From: Epiperipatus broadwayi
Lineage: Eukaryota; Onychophora; Udeonychophora; Euonychophora; Peripatidae
Assembly: GCA_028023455.1 (NCBI GenBank)
Contig: JAQFVV010000042.1
Coordinates: forward strand, 8,143,922-8,207,921
Reading direction: 5' to 3'
DNA: 64,000 bases
Shown piece after piece: positions 47,958 through 60,180 of this stretch. Every line of letters begins with the position of its first letter. Position 1 is the stretch's first letter. A model generated the notes under the pieces. That model was not told the origin of the DNA and ran no database searches. It saw only the letters and a program-made list of their open reading frames with translations. Both the position numbers and the translations under genes were made by a program.

Positions 47958-50699
47958 ATGGTAGGCCTTTCTTGTTTTTACATGAATGTCAGAGGTATGA
48001 GAACTAAATGTGTTCAAATAAAGCAATTTTTTGAAACAGAACATTTTGATCTTATTTTACTTACAGAAACTTGGCTAAATCAACAATTTCCTGATTGTTC
48101 TTTTCTTGATGATAGATTTAGTATTTTGCGAACTGACAGATCTATGGATAATATTTCTCGAGGTGGTGGTACTCTGATTGCTCTTCATAAAGATGTTTTT
48201 TATAAAGAACTTTCTTTTTCTTCTTCTTTTTGTGAATCTACATGGTGTGAAATTACTTTAAATCACAATTTTAAATTTATTTTGGGTAATGTTTACCTCA
48301 AACCCACTTTGTCGTTGTTGGAGTTTGATTATTTTTTGACATCACTTGAAGATTTTCTGATTGGCTATGATAATTTTATTATTACCGGAGATTTAAATAT
48401 TCCGGATTTATATTCGGGTACTACTATCATAGATTCTGTCTCTTTTTCACCTAAAGCATTGAGAATGATTCGGTTTTGCAATTTGTTGAATTTAAAACAA
48501 TTTAATCCATACACCAATTTTAATGATCACACATTGGATTATATTCTCAGTAATTTTCCTACAATTGAATGTTTAACTACTTCTTCTCTTCCTTTTTCCA
48601 TTGACTTGCATCATCCTCCCTTAGAATTTTATATTAATATTAAATTTAATAGACTCTGTCCCTTTAAAACTATGAAAAGAAACTACAGAAAAGGAAATTA
48701 TTTGGGTCTTTGTTTACAATTATCCAATTTTAACTGGGAAAATTTGTATTCTTCATCTGATGTAGATTTCTGTATGAAATTTTTTGAACAATCATTTTGT
48801 GAACTAATTGACAAATACATTCCTAAGAAAATTTTTTTAACTAAACGTTTTCCTCGCTGGTTTTCAGTTTCTCTTAAAGAAATTATTAAAAGGAAATCAT
48901 TTCATCATCGTAAATATTGGAAAACTAAGAACTTAAATTATTATAACAATTTTATTAATTATAGAAGATTGTCAAAGGTTATATATCGTAGAGATTTTCA
49001 AAAATTTATACAAAATACTGAAAGTCATATTTCTGATAATCCCTTGCAATTTTGGTCTCTAGTTAAGGATTTAGGTATTACAAAGAAAAAATTACAGAAT
49101 AATAATTCTAATCTAGTTGCTGATGATTTTTCTCATTATTTCTCAGAGTTTTTAAACAATCTAATTCTTTTACTGATTTGACTGAAAATAATGATCTAGT
49201 TGAAGAAAGGATAACATTTGATTCATTTATTGAATCTGATGTTATTTTTGCTATTGGGCAGCTTAAATTACATTCTAGTGTGGGCCTTGACAATATTCCA
49301 GCTTTCATTTATAAAGGATGTGCTGAATACATTGCTTCTCCTCTTTTGCATATTTTTAATTGCTCTTTAGCAAATGGTACTTTTCCTACATCCCTTAAAA
49401 TTGCTAAAGTTGTTCCTATTTTTAAGAAAGGATCTAGAGATTTGGTAAGTGACTATAGGCCTATTTCAATTCTACACACTGTTGCTCGAATTTTTGAAAG
49501 ATGTTTGTATAATAAAATTATCTTGGATGTCTCTAAGGTTTTGGCACCAGAGCAGCATGGATTTTTGCCTAATAGGTCCATTGAAACAAATTTGCTAACT
49601 ATTTTTGATCACATTTCAAATTCAATTGAGAATCAATCTAGGTTAGATGTTGTTTATTTTGATATGTCCAAGGCTTTTGATAGAGTTAATCATAAAATTC
49701 TTCTTCAGAAGCTTTGTAGGTTAGGTTTTTCTAAATTATTAATTAATTGGTTTGACTCTTTTCTTAGGGATAGAATGTCTTGTGTGAGGTTTAATGGTAA
49801 ATTTTCATTACCTTATTATTGCTTCACTGGGGTGCCTCAAGGCAGTGTTCTTGCACCTTTATTATTTAATGTATACATTGATGACCTAAAAACATGCATT
49901 AAATTTTCACATCTTCTATGTTATGCAGATGATTGCAAAATTTTTAGGCATATTTATTCTATTAATGACTGTTTTTTACTTCAAAGTGATATAGATAATT
50001 TCTTGAATTGGTGTGAATATAATTATATAGATATAAATATGGATAAGTGCTCCATTGTCTCTTACTCTAGAAAATCTGAAGTCTTAAGGTTTTCCTATTA
50101 TATTGGGGACTCTAAAATTATAACAAATGATCATCAAAGAGATCTCGGAATAATATTTTCCAATAATGGATCTTTTCATAATCACATTAATTTTATGGTG
50201 AATAAATCTCTTAAAATTGTAGGAGCTATTTACAGATATGGAAAAGCATTTAATAAATTTACAAAGATTAAACTTTTTATATCCTTAGTTCTTCCCATCT
50301 TGGAGTATGGTTCAATTATATGGAATCCTCATAACAGGACAGATATCATAAGAATTCAGTCTGTTTTTGACAAATTTGCAAAATTAAATAGTTTAAGTAA
50401 TGAACACTATATTGATTTACTACTGAGACGAAAAACAAGAGATCTCAAACTTCTTCATAAATTCATCTCCCAGAATATTTCTGTATCTAATTTGCTTTCT
50501 AACTTAGGTATTAAAAAAAAATTATAATACTCGTACTCATAATGTTTTTGAACTGAAAAATTGTAAATCTGATGTATTAAGATTTTCCCCTTTATTTCGT
50601 TTACCTAGAACTTATAACAAAGATTTTGGTAATGATGATGTTTTTAATTTGGATTTTAAACAATTCACTAAAGTCCTCATAAAAAAATATTATCCTTAA
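47958..50699 (+). pseudogene. LINE B ORF2: endonuclease-reverse transcriptase with two frameshifts
   Basis: It starts at ATG 47958 (MVGLSCFYMNVRGMRTK). AP-endonuclease motifs: NVRG, LLTETWL (catalytic Glu), RGGGTLIAL, ITGDLNIPD, LDYILSN and LHHPP. At the T-run 49149-49153 one base appears missing, so the RT goes on in another frame. RT blocks: GLDNIPAFIYKG, VVPIFKKGS, DYRPISILHTVARIFER, EQHGFLPNRS, VYFDMSKAFDRVNH, GVPQGSVLAPLLFNVYIDDL, YADD at 49922-49933 and LGIIFSNNG. A second slip in the A-run 50513-50521 moves the frame again; the true C-terminus continues as NTRTHNVFELKN to RLPRTYNKDFG and stops at 50697-50699. Full-length apart from these two one-base slips. Confidence 0.93.
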
Positions 50700-50882
50700 T
50701 TTCATTTGATATATTGCCTTTTTATTTATTTGTGCATTTTATTGATTTTCTATTTTATTGGTATTATTTATTTTATTATTATTATTATTATTATTTTTAA
50801 TGCTTATTTAGATTTGTATTACTGTGCAATCTATAATTGGCTAAATGCTGTTGATATGTACATTAAATAAATAAAGAATTGA
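50700..50882 (+). other. LINE B 3' UTR
   Basis: T-rich with an internal run of about seven ATT units (50776-50796) and AATAAATAAAG close to the end, just before the long ATT array that may include its tail. Confidence 0.7.
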
Positions 50883-51467
<585 letters not shown>

Positions 51468-51911
51468 ACCAGCTCTTAATCAATCCATCTAGTTATCCAA
51501 TTACTGGCTTATAAATGAGTGTTCAGATATTCATAGCTAGAAGAACAATGAAAAAAAACAAAATTTTTCATCATCAGGCAATTGAGTGAAAATTATTCTT
51601 TCCCTTCCTATTATTTTGTGAAGGAACTAAAGAGATTTTTGAGTTATTTGAAGTCTATTTTATTTTTTTATTATACATGTGCTTATGTGTCATATATATA
51701 TATATATTGATTTAGATTATATAGATTGTAATTAGACAGTGTTTAATTAGAATTTTGTGTTAAACGATTTTTAAAAAAAATTAAAATAGACTAGGTCTTT
51801 AGTACCAACTTTAAGTATATAATCTTTTTCTCCTTTTCATATTACTTATTGTTATTTATTTATGTATCAAATAAACTCTATTATATTTATATATTATGTT
51901 TTTTATTTTAG

Positions 51912-51990
51912 CTTTATTTGCTGCTGTGGAACATCAAGAATTGGAAAATGTGGAAAAAATTTTAAATCATACTGAAGTAGATATTAATAG
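51912..51990 (+). CDS. Host gene exon, ankyrin-like (ANKFN1/wide awake-like, partial)
   Basis: The acceptor TTTTATTTTAG precedes it and the donor GTGAGA follows. The 79-base exon starts with two bases completing the codon left by the exon at 30859, then 25 codons: LFAAVEHQELENVEKILN, HTEVDIN, then two bases (AG) of a split codon that could be Ser or Arg. The pattern LFAAVE...VEKIL...VDIN is that of the first helices of an ankyrin repeat. The next exon, carrying the DG.TPL part, is not found in the window. Phase agreement across a 21-kb intron and strong splice sites make it credible. The ANKFN1 assignment is tentative. Confidence 0.65.
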
Positions 51991-53000
51991 GTGAGATAAA
52001 ATTTAAAATAATTACATATTTTAGTTTTTTTCAGAATATACAACAAAGTTTAAGTTATCTCTAACTATTTGGCTTTTATTCTTATAAAAAATAATAGTAA
52101 TAAATCTCTAGACTCAGTGCTTAGTAAGATCTGTACTTAATGTATATTGTAGAATTAAAACAACATTAGAATGGGGTAAATTATTTCTCAGAAATCCTGT
52201 ATGAGAAGTTTTATATTAAGTATGAGTACCTTATTTCCTCCAAATTTACTAAATTAAAACATTATTTTAGCTCCAAGTGTTCTAGTATTTGCCACTGTAA
52301 GTAGAATTTGAATGCCATTATAGCGGATAATATTTATTCAAAATTTATTATAAAACAATAATTTAAATATTATTTTCTAAACAACATGGCTAATTTTATC
52401 TATAATTTTTTTTACACTTACTTAAAATGAAATTAGTGTTTAATGTTTATTTTAATTTTATAAATTCATTGCACTGCTCTCAATATTTATATTTTTCCTT
52501 TAAATCTATTTTACTTCTTTAATGTTCATATTTTCAGTTTTTTTGTGTTTTTCTCAATTTTTTTGACTGTTGAGCATTTCTTTGTAATATTATTTTTAAA
52601 TCATATATTAAGTGCCAAAAATTAAACTAAAAATAATATTAATTAAACTGCAGCAGACCAATTATGTAACTTAAAAAATCCTTACATTAATTCTTATTAA
52701 TATAAAATTATTAATTGTTTTTGTTGTGTTATAAATTTTTTTCAAATTAAACAAAGTGTACTGAATGTATAAACTGTTCTTCAGTGATGACTTTTTTTCT
52801 ATTTTATATATATATTGTACCCTCACTTCCAGGAAATATGTAATTATAATCATTTGATCTAGCTCTGATAAATAACTATGTATATCTAAAATGTATCTAA
52901 ATCAACAATAACTATATTTTTTGAATAATATCAAATTAACTTAACTAATAAATAATAATATAGTTCTGTGTTATAAAATTAAATAAATGAATATCTAATC
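51991..53000. other. Intron sequence, AT-rich
   Basis: Follows the donor site of the ankyrin-like exon. No coding sequence or clear repeat is visible. Confidence 0.5.
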
Positions 53001-53312
53001 AAATCATGAGACTATGAAGTGAGTTTACAAGTGGCAGAGCGAATACATTAAGCCAATATCCCACTGGATATCACCCTAATGGCATAAGAATACTATCCCT
53101 ACTCCTATTACTTAAGTACTACATTTATAGTACTCTTACATCTTTAATCAAAATTAATTAAGTAAATAACTCTTAATAAATTAATCTAACTATCTTCATA
53201 AAATTGATTTAACTCAAATTATCTCAGGTTCTCTTAATTTTTTTCTAAAACTAATTATAATTTCTGTAATCAAGTATGATAAGGGATTTCATATCATTCC
53301 TAACTACCATTT

Positions 53313-53360
53313 CATAATAATAATAATAATAATATTAATAATAATCATCATCATCATCTT
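53313..53360. repeat. (AAT)n-(CAT)n microsatellite
   Basis: Imperfect AAT units followed by four or five CAT units; on the opposite strand this is ATG then ATT, the same pair of motifs as next to LINE B. Confidence 0.85.
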
Positions 53361-55560
53361 TAATCTATAATATACTCTCATATCTTTCTACTTATAATGT
53401 TGTTCATGTATATCACATAATAATAATATAATATAATTTTCTCTTACTTATATGGCATCTTAAGTAAACATATATGATATGATATTATAATCTGAGAATG
53501 TGTGGCGATCATTATTAATATAATTTAATGTAAATCTTTGGTAATTATTCCATGACCATCAGAATATTACAATAAATGAAATTTCTTAAATAAAATATAT
53601 CAAATAAAACATTATAACTCTTAAATAACAATTTTATTTATGATGTGCAAATATTATGTCTTCATTATAATTATCTGTGATTATGTAATTGTGATGTGAA
53701 GAAATTGAGTCGACACCAAGATTTATAACAAAACTTAACAAATTTATTAATAAGCTTTAACAGTAAATTATATCCAGTATGTACAATATGCATGCACTTT
53801 GTTTTACTCTCTTTTAGTTAATTTTACAAAAAAAAATGAATTACATAAAAATATTAGATACAAACAGATTGCGTTATCAAATTTTTATTACTGAAATATT
53901 ACCATAACATCTTTATGGCCTCCATTAATTTTAAAATTATTACATTACAAAAGTATTATTTAAATTATTAATTCACTTTGAATTATCTTTTATTATTTAG
54001 TTTTAAAAACATTTTTACTATATCTTATGATTATTCTTAACTTACTCATAGTATAAATAATATTAATCAATAATATACCCATTAATTTAAATACTTATTA
54101 TTCCTCAATATGATGTCAAATAAATGTAAACATTGATGTGTATTATTCTAAAATAATGATAATATAAAATTATGATCACTTGCATTCTTCAAGTATGATT
54201 TATGTATATTTCTTTTACTTGTAAAAATATGCATTAACATTGAATTTCTTTAAAACTTAATGATTAAATGATATCTTTAGGAAAACACATTCCATTCATC
54301 ATTTATTTATTTGTAATAAACAATAATGAATCCCAAACATAAAAAAGTTTATGATTCTTTATTAGCAAGTTACCATCTTGTATTCTTTATCCTCATTCAT
54401 CTTTACTTTTAAACAATATAACCCATCTTATCTTTTTAACAACAATTCTGCATTTTAAACTTATTCATCATTTCATATTTTAAAATACTAGCCTTTACAA
54501 TACTATTCAAGCAATACCGATAGTAAATACATGTAGGTATATGGAATAAATCAGATTTTAATTTAATAACACTTCTATTAAATTATCATCATGGTCACAG
54601 TGCATCATAAATAAGGTATGACTATTTTAGTTCATCACCTTTACCAATAAACATAATGTCCAAGCTATCTATTCAGCTCTATGGAACATTACAACTTCAA
54701 CATACAAAAAATAACACTACCATGAACAAATACAAGTTATAGGGCTAAGTTATCTACACTTGCATAATAATCACTATCATCTATACTTATTCCAATATAA
54801 ACAAATCTTACCTAAAAATATTATCTTAGTTCTATTTAAGCTTACATCGCTAAAATCTATTCTGACATTCTTATAATAATAAATAAATTCATGTCTGAAA
54901 TAACTATCTAACCAATCGATAAGAAAAGATTATTTTATCCAGTAGTAAATTTGCACATAAATACAATCAGTATCGATATTCCGGTTTATTATTTTGATCA
55001 CTTAAAATAAACATTAAATTCTGTTATAATAGAATCATATACTTATATTTCCCTTATATTAAAATGTACTTATAATATTATTAAAAGTATGCATATTTTA
55101 TAACATGAATAAACGAATTAAAACTGTGTGTACGTATTGTATTTTTCATAATCATTTCATACATCCACACTAAGATATACACTAAATCAATACATAGTAA
55201 AATGATCAATACTTTTATAATTGTTACCATCAATAATATGTATTCCTTGATGATTATTCCATTAATATCTCGGGATCATTAACTAAATAAAACATTATTT
55301 AAATATCACTCATTCCATATCATACTTTAAAATATTAAATGTTTTTTTTTAAACTATTAAAGACTTTTTTTTCCTTTCTTAATAACTAATTTTTAGATTA
55401 GTAAATAATTTAATGTTTTTATGTTTCTACCCTACTTCTATTTATGAATATAAATATGAAAGTTAGTAAAAAAATAAATGTAAACATATTTACGAAAAGA
55501 AACTCCTTCCGAAAGAATTCACTAAAAAGAATGTCTTTTTTCTCCTGGTACCATTGTTGA

Positions 55561-55577
55561 TTACACTTCTGACACCA
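55561..55577 (-). promoter_or_regulatory. tRNA-Leu-like primer-binding site
   Basis: Minus strand TGGTGTCAGAAGTGTAA starts with TGG (complement of CCA) and matches most positions of the complement of an animal tRNA-Leu 3' end. It is followed after a few bases by an ATG. Typical of the first bases after a 5' LTR. Confidence 0.4.
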
Positions 55578-56525
55578 AAAACTATGCATGCTCTATTTCA
55601 CGTTGTAACACAAACAATTCAAAATGACTGTTCCACATTAAATACGGTAAGTTCATTTTTTTCTTCACCAAAATCCAAATTTATTTACTTAATTATTACT
55701 TTGTCTCCAAAATTTAAAATAGTTTACCAATTCCATGGCTATGTAAATACAACATTAAAAGTACTTTTTATATTTTGTGCTCAAATAGTTTCCATGTTCT
55801 TGCAACTTTTATCCATATTTCCTGATGTCTAAGTTTTCTGATACAGCATCAAAAACAATGGCGTTTTAAATTGCTTTTCACAATAGAAATAAATTCCACA
55901 ATAATTTTATAACCTTTGTATGTCCAGCATACCTTAATCATTGATTTTTAATATTTTTAAAATATGATATAAATCATATCGGCAAATGATTTTAATTTTT
56001 ATCTTTTTTTTAAAAAATTCCACCTTGAAATTATTTTTAATATTTCTTCAGAAAGAAATATTAGCGTTCCCGAAATAATTATTTGGTCAAATTCAAAGGT
56101 TTTTTTTTTTTTTAAAAAAAAAAGCATTTCCATCACAATTTAAAATAAGTTTTTTTTTTTTAATAAAATATTTAATATCATTCCATTTTTGATGAAACGC
56201 TTGTATTTCTCCGTAGTTCTTTTAATAAAATTCTGTTGTAAACTAATATGCTTTATATGATAATAACACTTACATTTTTTTCTTAATCCTTTTATATTTG
56301 GTGATGACTTTCCCATGTCTAAGTTGATGATAAATTGGATAAAGTAGATTGGTAAGTAGGAAATATTTATTTTTTAGCCACTCGTTTCCATATCACGATC
56401 TTATAACAAATTACTGTACTTTTAGAATTTTTTTTTAAAAAAAAGATAAAATTGACTATCAAGCTATTAATTAATTTACCAAGGTTGTGAAACCCTAATG
56501 ATGGTATTACGGTATAATAGGATAA

Positions 56526-56587
56526 CAGTGACCCTGGAATTCCTGCACAGCTCTTTTATAGCTGTCCAAAATACACATTTTCATTGG
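56526..56587 (-). promoter_or_regulatory. Pol II core promoter candidate (CCAAT, TATA, Inr)
   Basis: On the minus strand: CCAAT at 56587-56583, TATAAAAG at 56560-56553, and an initiator-like TCACTG at 56531-56526 whose A is 31 bases from the first T of the TATA box, the usual spacing. It points towards 53 kb. The first sizeable minus frame downstream (56316 to about 56140, 58 codons from MGKSSPNIKG) has no recognised domain. Confidence 0.45.
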
Positions 56588-57455
56588 TCAATTTCAACAA
56601 TGCTTGCTTCACAACCTGGATAACGAATGCCATATAAAATTTAAAACTAATAATAATTTATTAAATATTTATTTTTATTATATTATTCAATTCTTAATTA
56701 ATTTTCATATTTTATTTACACTGATTAAATACTTCAAAATAACTTTTAAAAATCATATTTTAATATTTATTACTATTTTTACCTTTATTTTAAACAAAAC
56801 GTATTTATTTTCAACAAAAAAAACATAAATCTTATTTCATCTATTAAATCTATTTTTAAAACTTAATCTAATATTTATAATAGATGACATCATTTTATTT
56901 TCAAAAACAGGTGTGAATATTATACGTCACGTGGTTTATAAAATTAAATGAGACGCTAATAATTTAAATGAAACTAAATAAATAATTCAATTTATCAAAT
57001 ATTACATAAATCAATATGATAGACAATTTTAAAATAATTATTTTAATATTATAAGATCGAATATGCACTTTTCTTTCAACATTATTACTTCTAATTAAAT
57101 GATATAAAATATAACTACTAAATACAACCATTATTATTAAATAATCTAATTGTTTACCTTTAAAGTATTACTTTTAAAATTTACCTTAATAATTTATTTA
57201 TAAGACATTAAATCAATATGTATTCTGGCCAGTTCTCCCAATCATATAAGCTTATAATGATTTTTAGCTAATTACTTTATTTACAAATACCAACACAATA
57301 TTATACATCAATTATTTTACTTGCCTTAGCTAAATTATTCAAAGATCATCAACACATAACATACATCATCTCTTACTTAACTTTAAAATTTAAAATTTTT
57401 TAGTAAATTGTTAGAAACAATCCATTCTAACCTAAACAAAAGGGTACAATATATA

Positions 57456-58927
57456 TAAGTATAGAGGATTTGAACTCAGATTTTCAAGCACTTTCAACTA
57501 TCCACACTATCTCATACAACCGATATACATGACCACACACATGTAGAAAAGATTAATAATCACCAATATACGTATTTCATGCTAAACCAGCACTCATCAG
57601 TTGGTGCAGACTATCATCTCTCACATATATATATAATCAATGCTCAGTTTATATTAAGATAGCAAATCTTCATACTTTAATGGACAGGTTTCAATCCACT
57701 GCAACTTCCAACTTTTCAGCCATCCATATCATTGAAAATCTGATGATGAAAACTCAAATCCCATGCTGATGCTAATATTATTGCCGTGCCCATGTTGACC
57801 TGAAGTCACTCTGACCCCTCATGTATAGGACAGTATCCATTAAATACATATAAGAGGGATGGACAGGATACAAGCTTGATATGTAAATATTTGAAAACCA
57901 GGCACTCTTCACAAACCTGGGAGCTTAATTGTAAGTATAGAGGATTTGAACTCAGATTTTCAAGCACCAACTATCCACACTATCTCATACAACCGATACA
58001 CATGACCACACACATGTAGAAAATATTAATAATCACCAATATACGTATTTCATGCTAAACCAGCACTCATCAGTTGGTGCAGACTATCATCTCTAACATA
58101 TATATATAATCAATGCTCAGTTTATATTAAGATAGCAAATCTTCATACTTTAATGGACAGGTTTCAATCCACTGCAACTTCCAACTTTTCAGCCATCCAT
58201 ATCATTGAAAATCTGATGATGAAAACTCAAATCCCATGCTGATGCTAATATTATTGCCATGCCCATGTTGACCTGAAGTCACTCTGACTCCTCATGTATA
58301 GGACACTATCCATTAAATACATATAAGAGGGATGGACAGGATACAAGCTTGATATGTAAATATTTGAAAACCAGGCACTCTTCACAAACCTCTATACTTA
58401 CAATTAAGCTCCCAGGTTTGTGAAGAGTGCCTGGTTTTCAAATATTTACATATCAAGCTTGTATCCTGTCCATCCCTCTTATATGTATTTAATGGATACT
58501 GTCCTATACATGGGGGGTCAGAGTGACTTCAGGTCAACATGGGCATGGCAATAATATTAGCATCAGCATGGGATTTGAGTTTTCATCATCATATTTTCAA
58601 TGATATGGATGGCTGAAAAGTTGGAGGTTGCAGTGGATTGAAACCTGTCTATTAAAGTATGAAGATTTGCTATCTTAATATAAACTGAGCATTGATTATA
58701 TATATGTGTGAGAGATGATAATCTGGACCAACTGATGAGTGCTGGTTTAGCATGAAATATGTATATTGGTGATTATTAATCTTTTCTACATGTGTGTGGT
58801 CATGGGTATCGGTTGTATGAGATAGTGTGGATAGTTGAAGGGTGCTTGAAAATCTGAGTTCAAATCCTCTATACTTACAATTAAGATCTCAGGTTTGTGA
58901 AGAATGCCTGGTTTTCAAATATTTATA
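57456..58927. repeat. Three copies of a ~476-bp repeat (two direct, one inverted) plus fragment
   Basis: Copies start at about 57456 and 57932 in the same orientation. A third, inverted, copy fills about 58391-58870, and a short fragment continues to 58927. The copies are nearly identical (GGACAGGTTTCAATCCACTG and GGATGGACAGGATACAAGCT are shared). On the strand of the inverted copy, GAGTTCAAATCCT (58857-58868) fits a Pol III box B, with TATGAGATAGTGTGG about 40 bases upstream as a possible box A. This suggests a tRNA-derived SINE-like unit. A diverged relative lies at 2678-2795. Confidence 0.8.
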
Positions 58928-59269
58928 TATTTATATTTCAATGCTAAGAATCAATTTCTAAACTTATTATGTAGTTTAAAAATTTTTCTATATATCTTGG
59001 TTATAATATTCTAATTTTTTATTAGCATGCATAGTATCATATTTTTATTAACTACTAATATTAAGTTGCACATTAGTTAATAATTACTATAATAAGTAGC
59101 ATTTGTTATATAATATGAATACATAGGTGTATAATTTTTCAAATAATATTAATTATGCCCAAGTTGCAACTGATTCAGATAATCTTAGCAGATAAATCTT
59201 ACCCAATCAAGTCTAATACAAAGTCTTCTAGTTACAGAAAATGTTTAGATGTAATCCTACAGCTGCTTT
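58928..59269. other. AT-rich non-coding DNA
   Basis: I see nothing codable. It separates the repeat cluster from the ORF1-like relic. Confidence 0.4.
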
Positions 59270-59640
59270 GTCTTTTATTTATTTCTTTGACTGAAAATAA
59301 TTTTCAAATAATGATATTAAAGTTCTTGGTGACTTGTAGGCTATGGCAGTACTACCTGATAGTAATATTAATAGCTTAGAGTTAAAATATAACATGGTAG
59401 TGAGAATACTTGTATGTTAGATAAAAAAATAATGGAAAATATAAAGATTTGATAAAAATCTTGAAAACTGTTAATGAGAAAGTAGGCACAATTGGATTAC
59501 TACCAATATTTTTGACAGATATATGTTAAATAGAGTTCTCTAAATTATAAAATAAAAATAATATTATGCTTTTAGATGTGTATTTTTTTATTATTAAAAA
59601 ACAGAATACTTTTTAATAAAGATAATAAAATTAGATATTC
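59270..59640 (+). pseudogene. Decayed esterase ORF1 fragment, LINE A-like
   Basis: In mixed frames: KVLGDL near 59320 (compare VLIGDS), then VGTIGLLPIF and FDRYMLNRVL (about 59485-59535), and MLLDVYFFIIKK (about 59560-59600). These follow the order VGVVGVLPRFDKRYLLDRA and VFVDVWDWFIGKR of the LINE A ORF1 esterase domain. Several frameshifts and stops are present. It is an old copy of the same or a related family; no ORF2 follows. Confidence 0.55.
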
Positions 59641-60059
59641 TACGGTAATATCCCACACAAACTCAAATATATATTATTCTATTTATTTATTTCTAAAGCG
59701 CTTTTTGAAGGAGCTATGCTTTCATTTTCAAAGCTATAGATAGATAGCAATGTTCAATTTATTTATTTATTTAAACCAACAGATGCAAATTATTTAAATT
59801 AGGTTTGCCATTTCTTCGAGATTGCGTAAAACGTGTCTCTTTTATTTAAGGAGTTTTTATCTAAGTTAATAAAATAAGCCTCCTTGATTTTCCTTCTTAT
59901 CTTATGTCACTCACCGCACATTACTTGTGGATTATCTGGCATACATGTAGTGATTTTATGCTGCGCAAAAATAGAAAAGTGGGAAGGATCTGTTAGCGCC
60001 TTATTGTATGCATATTTATGCTGCAGCAACCTCGTATGAACAGAAGCCTTGGTCTCCCT
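59641..60059. other. Non-coding, slightly GC-richer from about 59930
   Basis: No open frame of note. Sequence at 59930-60060 is richer in G and C than its neighbours and leads into the small inverted repeat at 60060. Confidence 0.4.
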
Positions 60060-60180
60060 ATAATATGCCGCATGACAATAGAGGCATTAACAATTCCAAA
60101 GATAGACTACCTCCAATTAAACCCAGCAGGCTGTATATAAAATAATTTGCCCAGAAAACAATTGTCATGTGGCATATTAT
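60060..60180. repeat. Short inverted-repeat element (MITE-like)
   Basis: 20-base ends ATAATATGCCGCATGACAAT (60060-60079) and its complement with one mismatch (60161-60180) enclose about 80 bases. It may be a tiny MITE or a stem-loop; no target duplication is obvious. Confidence 0.55.

Larger units (their letters stand above)
53000..57420 (-). mobile_element. G-poor block, probably LTR-derived (minus strand)
   Basis: The + strand is nearly devoid of G over long runs (56641-56700 has none) while C is common, so the minus strand is C-poor, as in the sense strand of LINE A. On the minus strand, 55577-55561 reads TGGTGTCAGAAGTGTAA, close to the complement of a tRNA-Leu 3' end (a primer-binding site). 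At 53718-53707 there is TGGTGTCGACTC with AATAAA about 25 bases upstream on the minus strand, another possible LTR end. A TATA promoter (56526-56587) points into the block. No RT or gag can be recognised. LTR origin is an inference. Confidence 0.35.

Noticed and set aside
55554-55832. 92-codon + frame
   Set aside because: It covers the minus-strand primer-binding-like site in a G-poor block, has a hydrophobic low-G translation and no recognised domain.
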